64,000 nucleotides of DNA. Origin: Lentinula raphanica (Eukaryota > Basidiomycota > Agaricomycetes > Agaricales > Omphalotaceae). A program made the position numbers and the translations under genes. Under the pieces are notes generated by a model that was given only the letters and a program-made list of their open reading frames with translations, was not told where the DNA came from and did no database searches. Within the stretch, counting starts at the first letter, position 1, and the number at the start of each line of letters is the position of its first letter. Positions 34,966 to 44,551 of this stretch are shown here, one piece after another. The stretch spans positions 310,001 through 374,000 of the forward strand of contig JANVFP010000042.1 in NCBI GenBank assembly GCA_027919835.1. The letters run 5' to 3'.

Positions 34966-36667
34966 AGCAGGACTGATTGTCAATGGCTCTGTGTTGTTCC
35001 CCACACTCACTGCAGTAGCCATGCTTCCTGTTATTAGGACAGGGCTCTGAACACCTCTTCTCATTCCAAAGGATGCAAGGTGTGTCACGACGCTTTGAAC
35101 TGGAGGAGGAAGATGATGAACTACTACCAGAAGGCCTCTTCCTAGCAGATAACAGCTCTTTGAGGAGAAGAGTGTGGAAGCTCTCTGGATTGCCCAAGTC
35201 AAATGGAGTGTTGGCAGCCTTCTGCCTAGCTTCTTTATCAACTCTGATAGCAACAGATGGATCATAAGGGGAAGATCTAAAGTACTCCATGATTTGAGAT
35301 TTGTATGTCTCCAGCTCATGTTTGCGATGTGGATAAACCTTGAGCAATGGAACAGTCCATGCATCAAAAACTCGGAGCCATTGGGACTCAGAAGTGACAG
35401 GAACAGATTTGAGTACTTGATCCTTACGAACCAGCTTGTACTCTGACCCAAAGTCTCTGCTATCATCATAAGTAGATAAGGAGAAGCTAACCAAGGCAGC
35501 ATAGACCTTGTCAAAGTCAACAAAGCGGTCCTTGACAATGAGGCGCAGCAAGGAGACAGGGAGAGGGTCAGAGAAAGGCTGAGCAGCCAATAGGGATACA
35601 ACAGGGTCCAGATTGCTCTCAGCAGCAAAGAGATTCTTGAGCTCCCAAGTTTTCTGCACATGAGCAGGAAGAGAAGAGGGACCTGATAGATGGGCCAAGT
35701 GAGGAGCAGCTTCAAGAAGTGCAGCAGGAAGCATTGAAGCAGTAGCAGTAGGTTGTGTAGGAGAGGCAAGAAGCCTAGCCAAGGCCTCTCGCCCAGCCTG
35801 GAGAATAGGCTCTGAATCTTGAGCAGAAGTGCCAGAGTCAAGCTGAACTTGCTCATCATCCAGTGCCTGAAGCTGAGCTTGCATACTAGCCCAAGCAGCC
35901 TCATTGACAGCATCCTCATGAGAGACAGTATTCTTCTCTGCTGAAACAGCAGCCTCCTTCCCTTTGAGTTTGTCTCTCTTAAACTGATTGGTCTCTCTCT
36001 GAATATCCATGATCTGAGACACATAGTCTTGGGACACAACAGGATCATTGGATGAAATATCTCTAATAGCCCTAAAGGCTTCCATAGCATTGAGCTCCTC
36101 ATTTCTGAACTGTTCAACAACCTCCTGCAGAGTCCTGGCTTGTTCACTGACTGCCTGAAACTCCAGAGCTTGCTCAGGGTCATCAGAGAGCCTGGCAGCA
36201 AGGGAGGGAGGAGGTGACAAGTGGGGAGCAGCAGAGGAGGATGGAACATCAGAGGGAAGAGGAGACACAGACCTGAAGTGAACATGAGCTCTACCCTGTT
36301 TAGAGGAGCTAGAAGCGCCCATGGAGCGCTCAGGAAGCGAGCTAGAGGTGTTCTGAGAGTGAGTGGGCATGTTAGAGGACTTTTGAGAGGAAGGGAGCAA
36401 CTTTGATCTGGCCTGATCTGGCCTGATCTGATCAGATAAGGGTTTGAGGCGAGTTTGTGCAGGATTGAGGGGTCTAGAGGCCTCAGAAGCACTCTGATCT
36501 GCTCTGATCTTGGTGGATAAGGATTGGGGGAGAGTTTGAGCAAGATCAAGGTGTCTGAAGGGCTTAGATGAGGCCTGATCAGCATGGATCTGGCTAGATT
36601 TGGACATGGAGGGTGTAGCAGCATGGATAGCAAGAGGATCTGGTGATTCAGAGCGATGGGGAGCCAT
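34910..36667 (-). CDS. Gag-like protein (ORF1) of E3, 585 aa
   Basis: Intact Gag with a Ser/Pro-rich N-terminus, acidic middle, serine run, Cys/His cluster and basic tail. Variants include SLPERS for the usual SLPGRS and AEKNTVSHED for ADQNAVSHED. The 3' end overlaps ORF2 by 56 nt in the other frame. The A1 deletions lie just upstream and may have removed promoter sequence, so an intact frame does not mean it is expressed. Confidence 0.85.
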   Translation of the reverse strand: MAPHRSESPDPLAIHAATPSMSKSSQIHADQASSKPFRHLDLAQTLPQSLSTKIRADQSASEASRPLNPAQTRLKPLSDQIRPDQARSKLLPSSQKSSNMPTHSQNTSSSLPERSMGASSSSKQGRAHVHFRSVSPLPSDVPSSSAAPHLSPPPSLAARLSDDPEQALEFQAVSEQARTLQEVVEQFRNEELNAMEAFRAIRDISSNDPVVSQDYVSQIMDIQRETNQFKRDKLKGKEAAVSAEKNTVSHEDAVNEAAWASMQAQLQALDDEQVQLDSGTSAQDSEPILQAGREALARLLASPTQPTATASMLPAALLEAAPHLAHLSGPSSLPAHVQKTWELKNLFAAESNLDPVVSLLAAQPFSDPLPVSLLRLIVKDRFVDFDKVYAALVSFSLSTYDDSRDFGSEYKLVRKDQVLKSVPVTSESQWLRVFDAWTVPLLKVYPHRKHELETYKSQIMEYFRSSPYDPSVAIRVDKEARQKAANTPFDLGNPESFHTLLLKELLSARKRPSGSSSSSSSSSSKRRDTPCILWNEKRCSEPCPNNRKHGYCSECGEQHRAIDNQSCYDQLQKRRRESRKRSSRA

Positions 36668-36711
36668 ACAGAGTGTTGAGATGAAGATGGTGCTCAGGGA
36701 GAGCAGGAGGA

Positions 36712-37090
36712 TGAAGGAAAAACAGGTAGATCAAGGTTAGATTGAGACACCAAAAACCCAAAGTAAATCAAAAGCTCTATCAGAAGATTCTGAGCACTTT
36801 GGTGAAAAAGTGTGCATAACTCCACACAGAGTGGGTATCATCACTAGGTCATAGTGGACAAGTTGTAGGGGCAATAGAGCTCTGTATGCGTGCACAGTAT
36901 AGTGGCAAGAGCTCTTGAGAGTAGCCAGCAATTAAGTGTATTCATGTACACATTAGGTATGATGAAGGTGAAGACCTTCATGTACATACCTGTTGTGATG
37001 AATAGTGCACTATAATTGCTGGGAGATGATCTGTTGTTTGCAGAGGCCTGCAGAAAGGCTCCCTACCCTTGGAATCCGCCTTCATGTCGA
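36712..37090 (-). repeat. A1 repeat of E3 with two internal deletions
   Basis: Only 379 bp of the usual 1128 remain. The inner piece retains gagacaccaaaaaccca between two breaks (near 36741 and 36762). The outer ~330 bp, with head and hairpin, are intact. Confidence 0.85.
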
Positions 37091-37732
37091 ACCCTGTTGT
37101 ATCACTGTTGGCTGCTCAGCCTTTCTCTGACCCTCTCCCTGTCTCTCTGCTTCGCCTCATTGTCAAGGACCGCTTTGTTGACTTTGATAAAGTCTATGCT
37201 GCACTGGTCAGCTTCTCCTCATCTACTTATGATGATAGCAGAGACTTTGGGTCAGAGTACAAGCTGGTTCGTAAGGATCAAGTACTCAAGTCTGTTCCTG
37301 TCACTTCTGAGTCCCAGTGGCTCCGAGTTTTTGATGCTTGGACTGCTCCATTGCTCAAAGTTTATCCACATCGAAAAATTGAGCTGGAGACATACAAATC
37401 TCAAATCATGGAGTACTTTAGATCTTCCCCTTATGATCCATCTATTGCTATCAGGGTTGATAAAGAAGCTAGGCAGAAGGCTGCCAACACTCCATTTGAT
37501 CTGGGCAATCCAGAGAGCTTCCACACTCTTCTGCTCAAAGAGTTGTTATCTGCTAGAAAGAGGCCTTCTGGTGGTGGCCAATCTTCTTCCTCTCCCAGTT
37601 CAAAGCGTCGTGACACACCTTGTATCCTCTGGAATGAGAAGAGGTGTTCAGAGCCCTGTCCTAATAACAGGAAGCATGGCTACTGCAGTGAGTGTGGGGA
37701 ACAGCACAGAGCCATTGACAACCAGTCCTGCT

Positions 37733-39641
37733 ATGACCAGCTCCAAAAGCGTCGCAGAGAGAGTAGAAAGCGCTCTTCAAGGGCCTAAATCACTGGCTGG
37801 TACAAAGCATACTCTGGACTCTGCCCAATCTGCTTCAAATCCACGTTTTAGACGTGGTTATCTATGGTCTTCTTCTAGTTCATCTTGTAATATTATTCCT
37901 CCCAGTATCACATCTACAATGACTGCACCTCCTCTACCTTCACCTCCTGAACATCTTTTGAACCATCCTCAAATTCTTGCCACTTTGCACTCTATGTCTA
38001 GTTATATCAAAGTTGAAACTCCCTTCAATGTGGATCGCTTGGAACTCCTCTTATCCACTCATCCCAATCAGCCCTTTGTTGCTTCTGTAATCCGCTCTCT
38101 GAGAGAAGGATTCTGGCCTTTCTATGAAGCAGAGTGGGAAGAGGAATGCAAGCAGAAAGTAGAGAACTATGTCACTGAGGAAGTGGACATTGCTGCACTC
38201 AAAGCTCACAGAGATCAGGAAGTAGCTGCTGGGAGGTGGTCAGAAGCACTACCAGAAGACTTTGTACTCTTACCTGGCATGAAAGTTTCCCCTATGTTTG
38301 TAGTTTGGCAGAAGGGGAAAGCCAGAGTTGTCATGGACCAAACTGCATCAGGTCTTAATGATGGTATTCCTAGGGATGAAGCCAAAGTGAAATATGATGA
38401 CATGCACACTTTTGGCCAGGTGCTCAATGATGTTATCAAGGAGCACCCTAATGAGGAGCTTGTACTATTCAAGAGTGATGTAGCTAAAGCTTTCCTCAAT
38501 CTCCCTGCTCATCCTCTTTGGCAACTGTGTCAAGTTGTATCTGTTGAAGGAAGATTTCATATTGTCAGGAGATTAGTCTTTGGAACCAGAACATCTCCTC
38601 GCTGTTGGTGCTCTGTATCTGCACTACTATGCTGGTTTGGGACTGAAAAGCTAGGAATCCCTAATCTACATGTCTACATGGATGATTTCTTTGGCTGGGA
38701 CTTCAAGAGGAATCTAATCACCTTTCATGGCAAGAAGTATCCCAAGAGACAAGTACAGCTTCTAGTCTTTTGGGACATGATTGACTGCCCCTATGAAGAC
38801 AGAAAGCAAGATTGGGGAGTCTGGCTGTTAATCATTGGCTTCTTGACAGACATCATGAAGGGTTCCATTTCTTTGACTCAAGAATCCATTGATGGACTTG
38901 TTGAAGCCATCCACACATTCCTCTCATCCCCAAACCGTAAAGCTGCACTCAGAGACTGGCAGCATCTGACAGGTTCTCTAAACTGGTCACTCAATGTTCT
39001 TCCCTGGGCTAGGCCTGCTCTCACTGAAATGTATCGCAAAATGAGTGGGAAGACACTCCAATTTCGTCACATCCCTATCAATGGTGAAGTGCATAGAGAC
39101 CTGACTTGGTTCTCTGAGATGCTCAAGTCTGCCATTGGGATACGATTTGTAGATGCCCAAGCATGGAGTGACAGTGAAGCAGATTTGTGTGTTGGACTGA
39201 TGCAAGCAATATTGGCCTCTCCTTTGTCTATGCCAGTAATGGGTTTTGCTATCAAGTGCATCCACTCCTGGAGCCCAATTGTAGACATCTTCTTTAGGGA
39301 GCTATGGCTATTCTATCAGGACTTCATCATATTGCTTCAAAACCTAGTCCACCCAAGAGAGCTCTCTTCTTTTCAGACAGTCTGGATTCTGTACAAGTTC
39401 TCAGCTCTCTTGCAGTCAAAGAATCATCACACAACTCCATCCTGCTGGCTATTGCTGGTATAGTTCTCAAGACTGGTATTGATATCAGAGTTCGTCACAT
39501 TCCTGGCAAGGATAACATCAAGGCAGACCTTCTATCTAGACTTCTACTGGATGACTTCAAGCTCCAGTTCCCTCCTACCGCGTCCGCACTTTTGAGCCTC
39601 CAAGAGAGCTACTGCCGGCGCAATGGAGAGAGTCCTTTTAG
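37733..39641 (+). pseudogene. RT/RNase H ORF2 of E0, RNase H part frameshifted
   Basis: Begins at the ATG within the gag end. The RT half is intact, including the catalytic aspartate and YMDD. From 39186 onward there are several single-base losses relative to sister copies (gcagatttg for gcagactttg, gtgcatccactcctgg for gtgcatccaactcctgg, cagttccctcc for cagttcccctcc), so RNase H is scattered over frames. The stop position is given by homology. Confidence 0.85.
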
Positions 39642-40628
39642 AGGCCATGGGTGAGCAGAGAAAGAGACAAGGGCACTCTGCTCACCCTCCAATGGACTTG
39701 CACAAGTTAGATGACTTGGTGTTATTCCTTCAAGCCCATGCCATTGAAAAGTCTACCAAACAGAACTATGCTACAGGTGCTAGAGATTACATCCACTTCT
39801 GCACCTCACACAAACTTGATCTGGATCCTACTCCATCCACACTCTCCAGATACATTGCCTACACATCCAGACACATTGCTTCTGGACCCAAATATCTCTC
39901 TGGTGCTCGTCACTTTCTCAAACAACTCTACCTCACTTTGATGAGTCTCGTGCTCATCCTCTGGTTCAAGCTACAATCAGAGGATCCAAGAAAGTTAGAG
40001 CTGATCCAGTCAAGAGGAAACCTCCTCTTCAAATATCTCATATACAACTCTTCTATGACTCTTGTCATCTCTCCTATGATGATCTTCTGTTTGCAACTCT
40101 CATGAGCTGTGGCTTCTATGGCTGTCACCGCATTGGTGAACTTACTGTTCCTAACAGCAAGCTCTGCGTGACTGGCGTAAGGTGATCAAGCGGGCCTCTC
40201 TCAAGTTTGAGAATGGCAGAGCTGGTTACCACTTGCCTTATCACAAGAGTGATCCTTTTTACCATGGAACAGATATTCTCCAAAGTCATCAAGCAGTGGC
40301 CAGTCCTGTGTCTCTACTAAAGGAATACTGTACTATCAGAGACAAACTACATGGAGCCAGGCCTGCATTGTTCCTCTGTGAAGATGGAACACTCCCCTCT
40401 AGATCCTGGTTTGAATCCAGGTTCTTTGCTTATGTTGGTAGGGAGTTTGGTGGACATTCACTCAGAGCTGGTGGTGCAACCTTCTATGCCAGACTTGGTC
40501 TTTCAGAATCTGTGATAATGGCCTTGGGACGTTGGTCTTCTACAGCTTGGAAAATATATATCAGAGACAATCCTACAGTAAGGGCAGAACTACAACTAGC
40601 TTCACTCAAACAAGCCCAAAGATCTTGA
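39623..40628 (+). pseudogene. Tyrosine recombinase ORF3 of E0, frameshifted
   Basis: The ATG and N-terminal domain read normally to about 39928, where a base is missing (caactctacctcac for caactctatcctcac). More losses follow near 40154 (cctaacagcaagctctg for cctaatcagcatgatctg). The catalytic C-terminal part, with HSLRAGG and KIYIRDNP, is open again from about 40182 in the original frame of the family. The region is 1006 nt rather than 1008. Confidence 0.85.
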
Positions 40629-41621
40629 CACTGTACAATAGTATTATTGTAACACCATCCAATCTGATATACAACCATTTACCTCGCGTCTCATTCACAT
40701 TTTCTTTCACCACCATCCACCCCTCAACAACATCTCATAGCAATTATAGCCCTCCATGATCCGCTCTGAATGTTATGGGCTTTGGCCCACTGTTGGCTAA
40801 CTCTTACTTCCTGTCCCACCTGAGTGCAAAAGGCAGAGGTCGACATGAAGGCGGATTCCAAGGGTAGGGAGCCTTTCTGCAGGCCTCTGCAAACAACAGA
40901 TCATCTCCCAGCAATTATAGTGCACTATTCATCACACCAGGTATGTACATGAAGGTCTTCACCTTCATTATACCTAATGTGTACATGAATACACTTAATT
41001 GCTGGCCACCCTCAAGAGCTCTTGCCACTATACTGTGCACGCATACAGAGCTCTATTGCCCCTACAAGTTGTCCACTATGACCTAGTGATGATACCCAGT
41101 CTGTGTGGAGCTATGCACACTTTTTCACCAAAGTGCTCAGAATCTTCTGATAGAGCTTTTGATTTACATTTCGCTCTACACCATGCAGTTCTGGATGGAT
41201 CCCTTAGGTGTCTTAGGTGAAAATGTGCGGCTCCACGTCCTCTTCGGGATGAGAACAAATTTGAACGCATTTGGCTCACTGGTTCTCCCGCAATCATCAT
41301 TTCGAGTTGCACACTCAAAACACAAAAAGCGGACTTGAGTGTTATTTCACTCCCAGAGTCTCTAGATCACTCTGGACCATGCCTAGACACATCACATGGG
41401 TCTCTGGATATATTTCGGACATTTCCAGCGCTTATGGGGCGCTTGGATCATCAGCTGATAGCTGCACATGGTCCCATCTTCACATGCATCAGGCATATCA
41501 TGATGGGGTTGATCTGGTCCTGATGGTGGCTGTTACAGGTGCCAGAGGTCTGAGCAGAGGCCTGTAAAAGCGAGTTTCATCATCAGTTTTTGATCTCCCA
41601 TTCTTCCTTTCCTTCCCCCAC

Positions 41622-42749
41622 TCGACATGAAGGCGGATTCCAAGGGTAGGGAGCCTTTCTGCAGGCCTCTGCAAACAACAGATCATCTCCCAGCAATTAT
41701 AGTGCACTATTCATCACAATAGGTATGTACATGAAGGTCTTCACCTTCATCATACCTAATGTGTACATGAATACACTTAATTGCTGGCTACCCTCAAGAG
41801 CTCTTGCCACTATACTGTGCACGCATACAGAGCTCTATTGCCCCTACAAGTTGTCCACTATGACCTAGTGATGATACCCAGTCTGTGTGGAGTTATGCAC
41901 ACTTTTTCACCAAAGTGCTCAGAATCTTCTGATAGAGCTTTTGATTTACATTTCGCTCTACACCATGCAGTTCTGGATGGATCCCTTAGGTGTCTTAAGT
42001 GAAAATGTGCGGCTCCATGTCCTCTTCGGGATGAGAACAAATTTGAAGGCATTTGGTTCACTGGCTCTCCCGCAATCGTCATTTCGAGTTGCACACTCAA
42101 AACACAAAAAGCGGACTTGAGTGTTATTTCACTCCCAGAGTCTCTAGATCACTCTGGACCATGTCTAGACACATCACATGGGTCTCTGGATATATTTCGG
42201 ACATTTCCAGCGCTTATGGGGCGCTTGGATCATCAGCTGATAGCTGCACATGGTCCCATCTTCACATGCATCAGGCATATCATGATGGGTGTGATCTGGT
42301 CCTGATGGTGGCTGTTACAGGTGCCAGAGGTCTGAGCAGAGGCCTGTAAAAGCGAGTTTCATCATCAGTTTTTGATCTCCCATTCTTCCTTTCCTTCCCC
42401 TACCATCTCTGACCTGGGTGAGGCTGCCTGCATGTTCCCTTGCTCTATTTGAGCTCTGATTTCACTGTCCAGCACATTCCTCCATCTGTACAGACTATAG
42501 GCCTTCCAGAGGTGTCTCAGATACAGGAATCTGGTATGAAATTTCGCATTTTTCACCATCAAGACACTGAACAGACATCAAAGCACATCCAGACAGATCT
42601 AAGGTGATCAGACACTCTAGGAGTTGATTCCTTTGTTAGATCTTGGGTTTTTGGTGTCTCAGTGCGCTCTGATCATGTCTGATAAGCCTCTACATTGTAC
42701 TAACCCTTATCTACATAGATCTAACCTTGATCTGCCTGTTTTTCCTTCA
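41622..42749 (+). repeat. A1 split direct repeat of E4 (1128 bp)
   Basis: Runs from the head tcgacatgaagg to ttttccttca, where it diverges from A2. The 44 bp to the ORF1 ATG are leader found only at the 5' end. As the first transcribed part of the element it probably holds the promoter, but I recognise no specific promoter motif. Confidence 0.9.
41721..41757 (+). promoter_or_regulatory. Conserved hairpin near the element head
   Basis: Stem atgaaggt/accttcat with a 4-nt loop (cttc), extended by aggtatg/catacct with a 3-nt bulge. It is present in every A repeat, about 100 bp from the head, type I and type II alike. It could fold in RNA or single-stranded DNA; a role in priming, packaging or recombination is conjecture. 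Confidence 0.5.
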
Positions 42750-42793
42750 TTCTCCTGCTCTCCCTGAGCACCATCTTCATCTCAACACTCTGT

Positions 42794-44551
42794 ATGGCTC
42801 CCCATCGCTCTGAATCACCAGATCCTCTTGCTATCCATGCTGCTACACCCTCCATGTCCAAATCTAGCCAGATCCATGCTGATCAGGCCTCATCTAAGCC
42901 CTTCCGACACCTTGATCTTGCCCAAACTCTCCCCAAGTCCTTATCCACCAAGATCAGAGCAGATCAGAGTGCTTCTGAGGCCTCTAACTCCCTCAATCCT
43001 GCACAAACTCGCCTCAAACCCTTATCTGATCAGATCAGGCCAGATCAGGCCAGATCAAAGTTGCTCCCTTCTTCTCAAAAGTCCTCTAGCATGTCCTCTC
43101 ACTCTCAGATCCCCTCTAGCTCGCTTCCTGGGCGCTCCATGGGCGCTTCTAGCTCCTCTAAACAGGGTAGAGCTCATGTCCACTTCAGGTCTGTGTCTCC
43201 TCATCCCTCTGATGTTCCATCTTCCTCTGCTGCTCCCCACTTGTCACCTCCTCCCTCCCTTGCTGCCAGGCTCTCTGATGACCCTGAGCAAGCTCTGGAG
43301 TTTCAGGCAGTCAGTGAACAAGCCAGGACTTTGCAGGAAGTTGTTGAACAGTTCAGAAATGAGGAGATCAATGCTATGGAAGCCTTTAGGGCTATTAGAG
43401 ATATATCATCCAATGATCCTGTTGTATCCCAAGACTATGTGTCTCAGATCATGGATATTCAGAGAGAGACCAATCAGTTTAAGAGAGACAAACTCAAAGG
43501 GAAGGATGCTGCTGTTTCAGCTGATCAGAATGCTGTCTCTCATGAGGATGCTGTCAATGAGGCTGCTTGGGCTAGCATGCAAGCTCAGATTCAGGACCTG
43601 GATGATGAGCAAGCCCAGCTTGACTCTGGTGCTTCTGCTCAAGATCCAGAGCCTATTCTACAGGCTGGGAGAGATGCCTTGGCTAGGCTTCTTGCCTCTC
43701 CTGTCAAACCTGCTCCTACTGCTTCAACGCTTCCTGCTGCACTCCTTGAGGCTGCTCCTCACTTGGCCCATCTGTCAGGGCCTACATCTCTTCCTGCTCA
43801 TGTGCAGAAGACTTGGGAACTCAAGAATCTATTTGCTGCTGAGAGCAATCTGGACCCTGTTGTATCACTCTTGGCTGCTCAGCCTTTCTCTGACCCTCTC
43901 CCTGTCTCTCTATTGCGCCTCATTGTCAAGGATCGCTTTGTTGACTTTGACAAAGTTTATGCTGCACTGGTCAGCTTCTCTTCAGCTACCTATGATGATA
44001 GCAGAGACTTTGGCTCAGAGTACAAGCTGGTTCGTAAGGACCAAGTACTCAAGTCTATGCCTGTCACTTCAGAGTCTCAATGGCTCCGAGTTTTTGATGC
44101 ATGGACTGCTCCATTGCTCAAGGTTTATCCACATAGAAAAATTGAGCTGGAGACGTACAAATCTCAAATTATGGAGTACTTCAGATCTTCACCTTATGAT
44201 CCATCTGTGGCTATCAGAGTTGATAAAGAAGCTAGGCAGAAGGCTGCCAACACTCCCTTTGATCTGGGCAATCCAGAGAGCTTCCACACTCTTCTGCTCA
44301 AAGAGTTGTTATCTGCTAGGAAGAGGCCTTCTGGTGGTAGTTCATCATCTTCCTCTTCCAGTTCAAAGCGTCGTGACACACCTTGCATCCTTTGGAATGA
44401 GAAGAGGTGTTCAGAGCCCTGTCCTAATAACAGGAAGCATGGCTACTGCAGTGAGTGTGGGGAACAGCACAGAGCCATTGACAATCAATCCTGTTATGAC
44501 CAGCTCCAGAAGCGTCGCAGAGAGAGTAGAAAGCGCTCTTCAAGGGCCTAA
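42794..44551 (+). CDS. Gag-like protein (ORF1) of E4, 585 aa
   Basis: Intact structural protein of the element. Residues 1-160 are rich in Ser, Pro, Ala and Gln with short repeated DQIRPDQARS-like segments; about 165-265 is acidic and helical in character; 330-520 is the best conserved part; a serine run follows; a Cys/His cluster lies at 531-559 (C531, C539, C543, H549, C552, C555, H559); the tail is Arg/Lys-rich. The Cys/His pattern resembles zinc-binding nucleocapsid modules of fungal retroelements, so RNA binding is inferred. The last 56 nt overlap the ORF2 start, with ORF2 in the +1 frame. Confidence 0.87.
   Translation: MAPHRSESPDPLAIHAATPSMSKSSQIHADQASSKPFRHLDLAQTLPKSLSTKIRADQSASEASNSLNPAQTRLKPLSDQIRPDQARSKLLPSSQKSSSMSSHSQIPSSSLPGRSMGASSSSKQGRAHVHFRSVSPHPSDVPSSSAAPHLSPPPSLAARLSDDPEQALEFQAVSEQARTLQEVVEQFRNEEINAMEAFRAIRDISSNDPVVSQDYVSQIMDIQRETNQFKRDKLKGKDAAVSADQNAVSHEDAVNEAAWASMQAQIQDLDDEQAQLDSGASAQDPEPILQAGRDALARLLASPVKPAPTASTLPAALLEAAPHLAHLSGPTSLPAHVQKTWELKNLFAAESNLDPVVSLLAAQPFSDPLPVSLLRLIVKDRFVDFDKVYAALVSFSSATYDDSRDFGSEYKLVRKDQVLKSMPVTSESQWLRVFDAWTAPLLKVYPHRKIELETYKSQIMEYFRSSPYDPSVAIRVDKEARQKAANTPFDLGNPESFHTLLLKELLSARKRPSGGSSSSSSSSSKRRDTPCILWNEKRCSEPCPNNRKHGYCSECGEQHRAIDNQSCYDQLQKRRRESRKRSSRA

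Larger units (their letters stand above)
30536..37090 (-). mobile_element. Ngaro-like element E3, three intact ORFs, shortened A1
   Basis: A 6555-bp minus-strand copy in gag of E0: B2-spacer-A2 at 30536-31850 (1315 bp), B1 at 31851-31943, then ORF3, ORF2, ORF1 and A1 with the head at 37090. A1 is only 379 bp because two internal deletions removed most of it. A2 carries the same private variants as A1 of its host E0 (gtgggtatc, acaagttg, gcgttcaaat), so E3 is a close relative of the element it interrupts. Both flanks rejoin precisely. Confidence 0.9.
29476..37788 (+). pseudogene. Gag ORF1 of E0, interrupted by element E3
   Basis: Coding parts are 29476-30535 and 37091-37788. Together they make exactly 1758 nt, a full 585-codon frame plus stop, with the Cys/His cluster in the second part. 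The frame was therefore intact when E3 inserted at caatctgg/accctgtt. As it stands the first part runs into the B2 end of E3 and terminates there. Confidence 0.88.

Noticed and set aside
41781..42349. Sense and antisense ORFs of 60-98 codons in every A repeat
   Set aside because: They recur because the A repeat recurs; they overlap one another on both strands, match no family I know, and vary with indels in A. No coding evidence.
42837..44495. Leucine-rich long frame over gag as a separate gene
   Set aside because: Ala/Ser-rich gag codons read in +1 give leucine-rich protein automatically. I keep it as a finding but do not annotate it as a gene.
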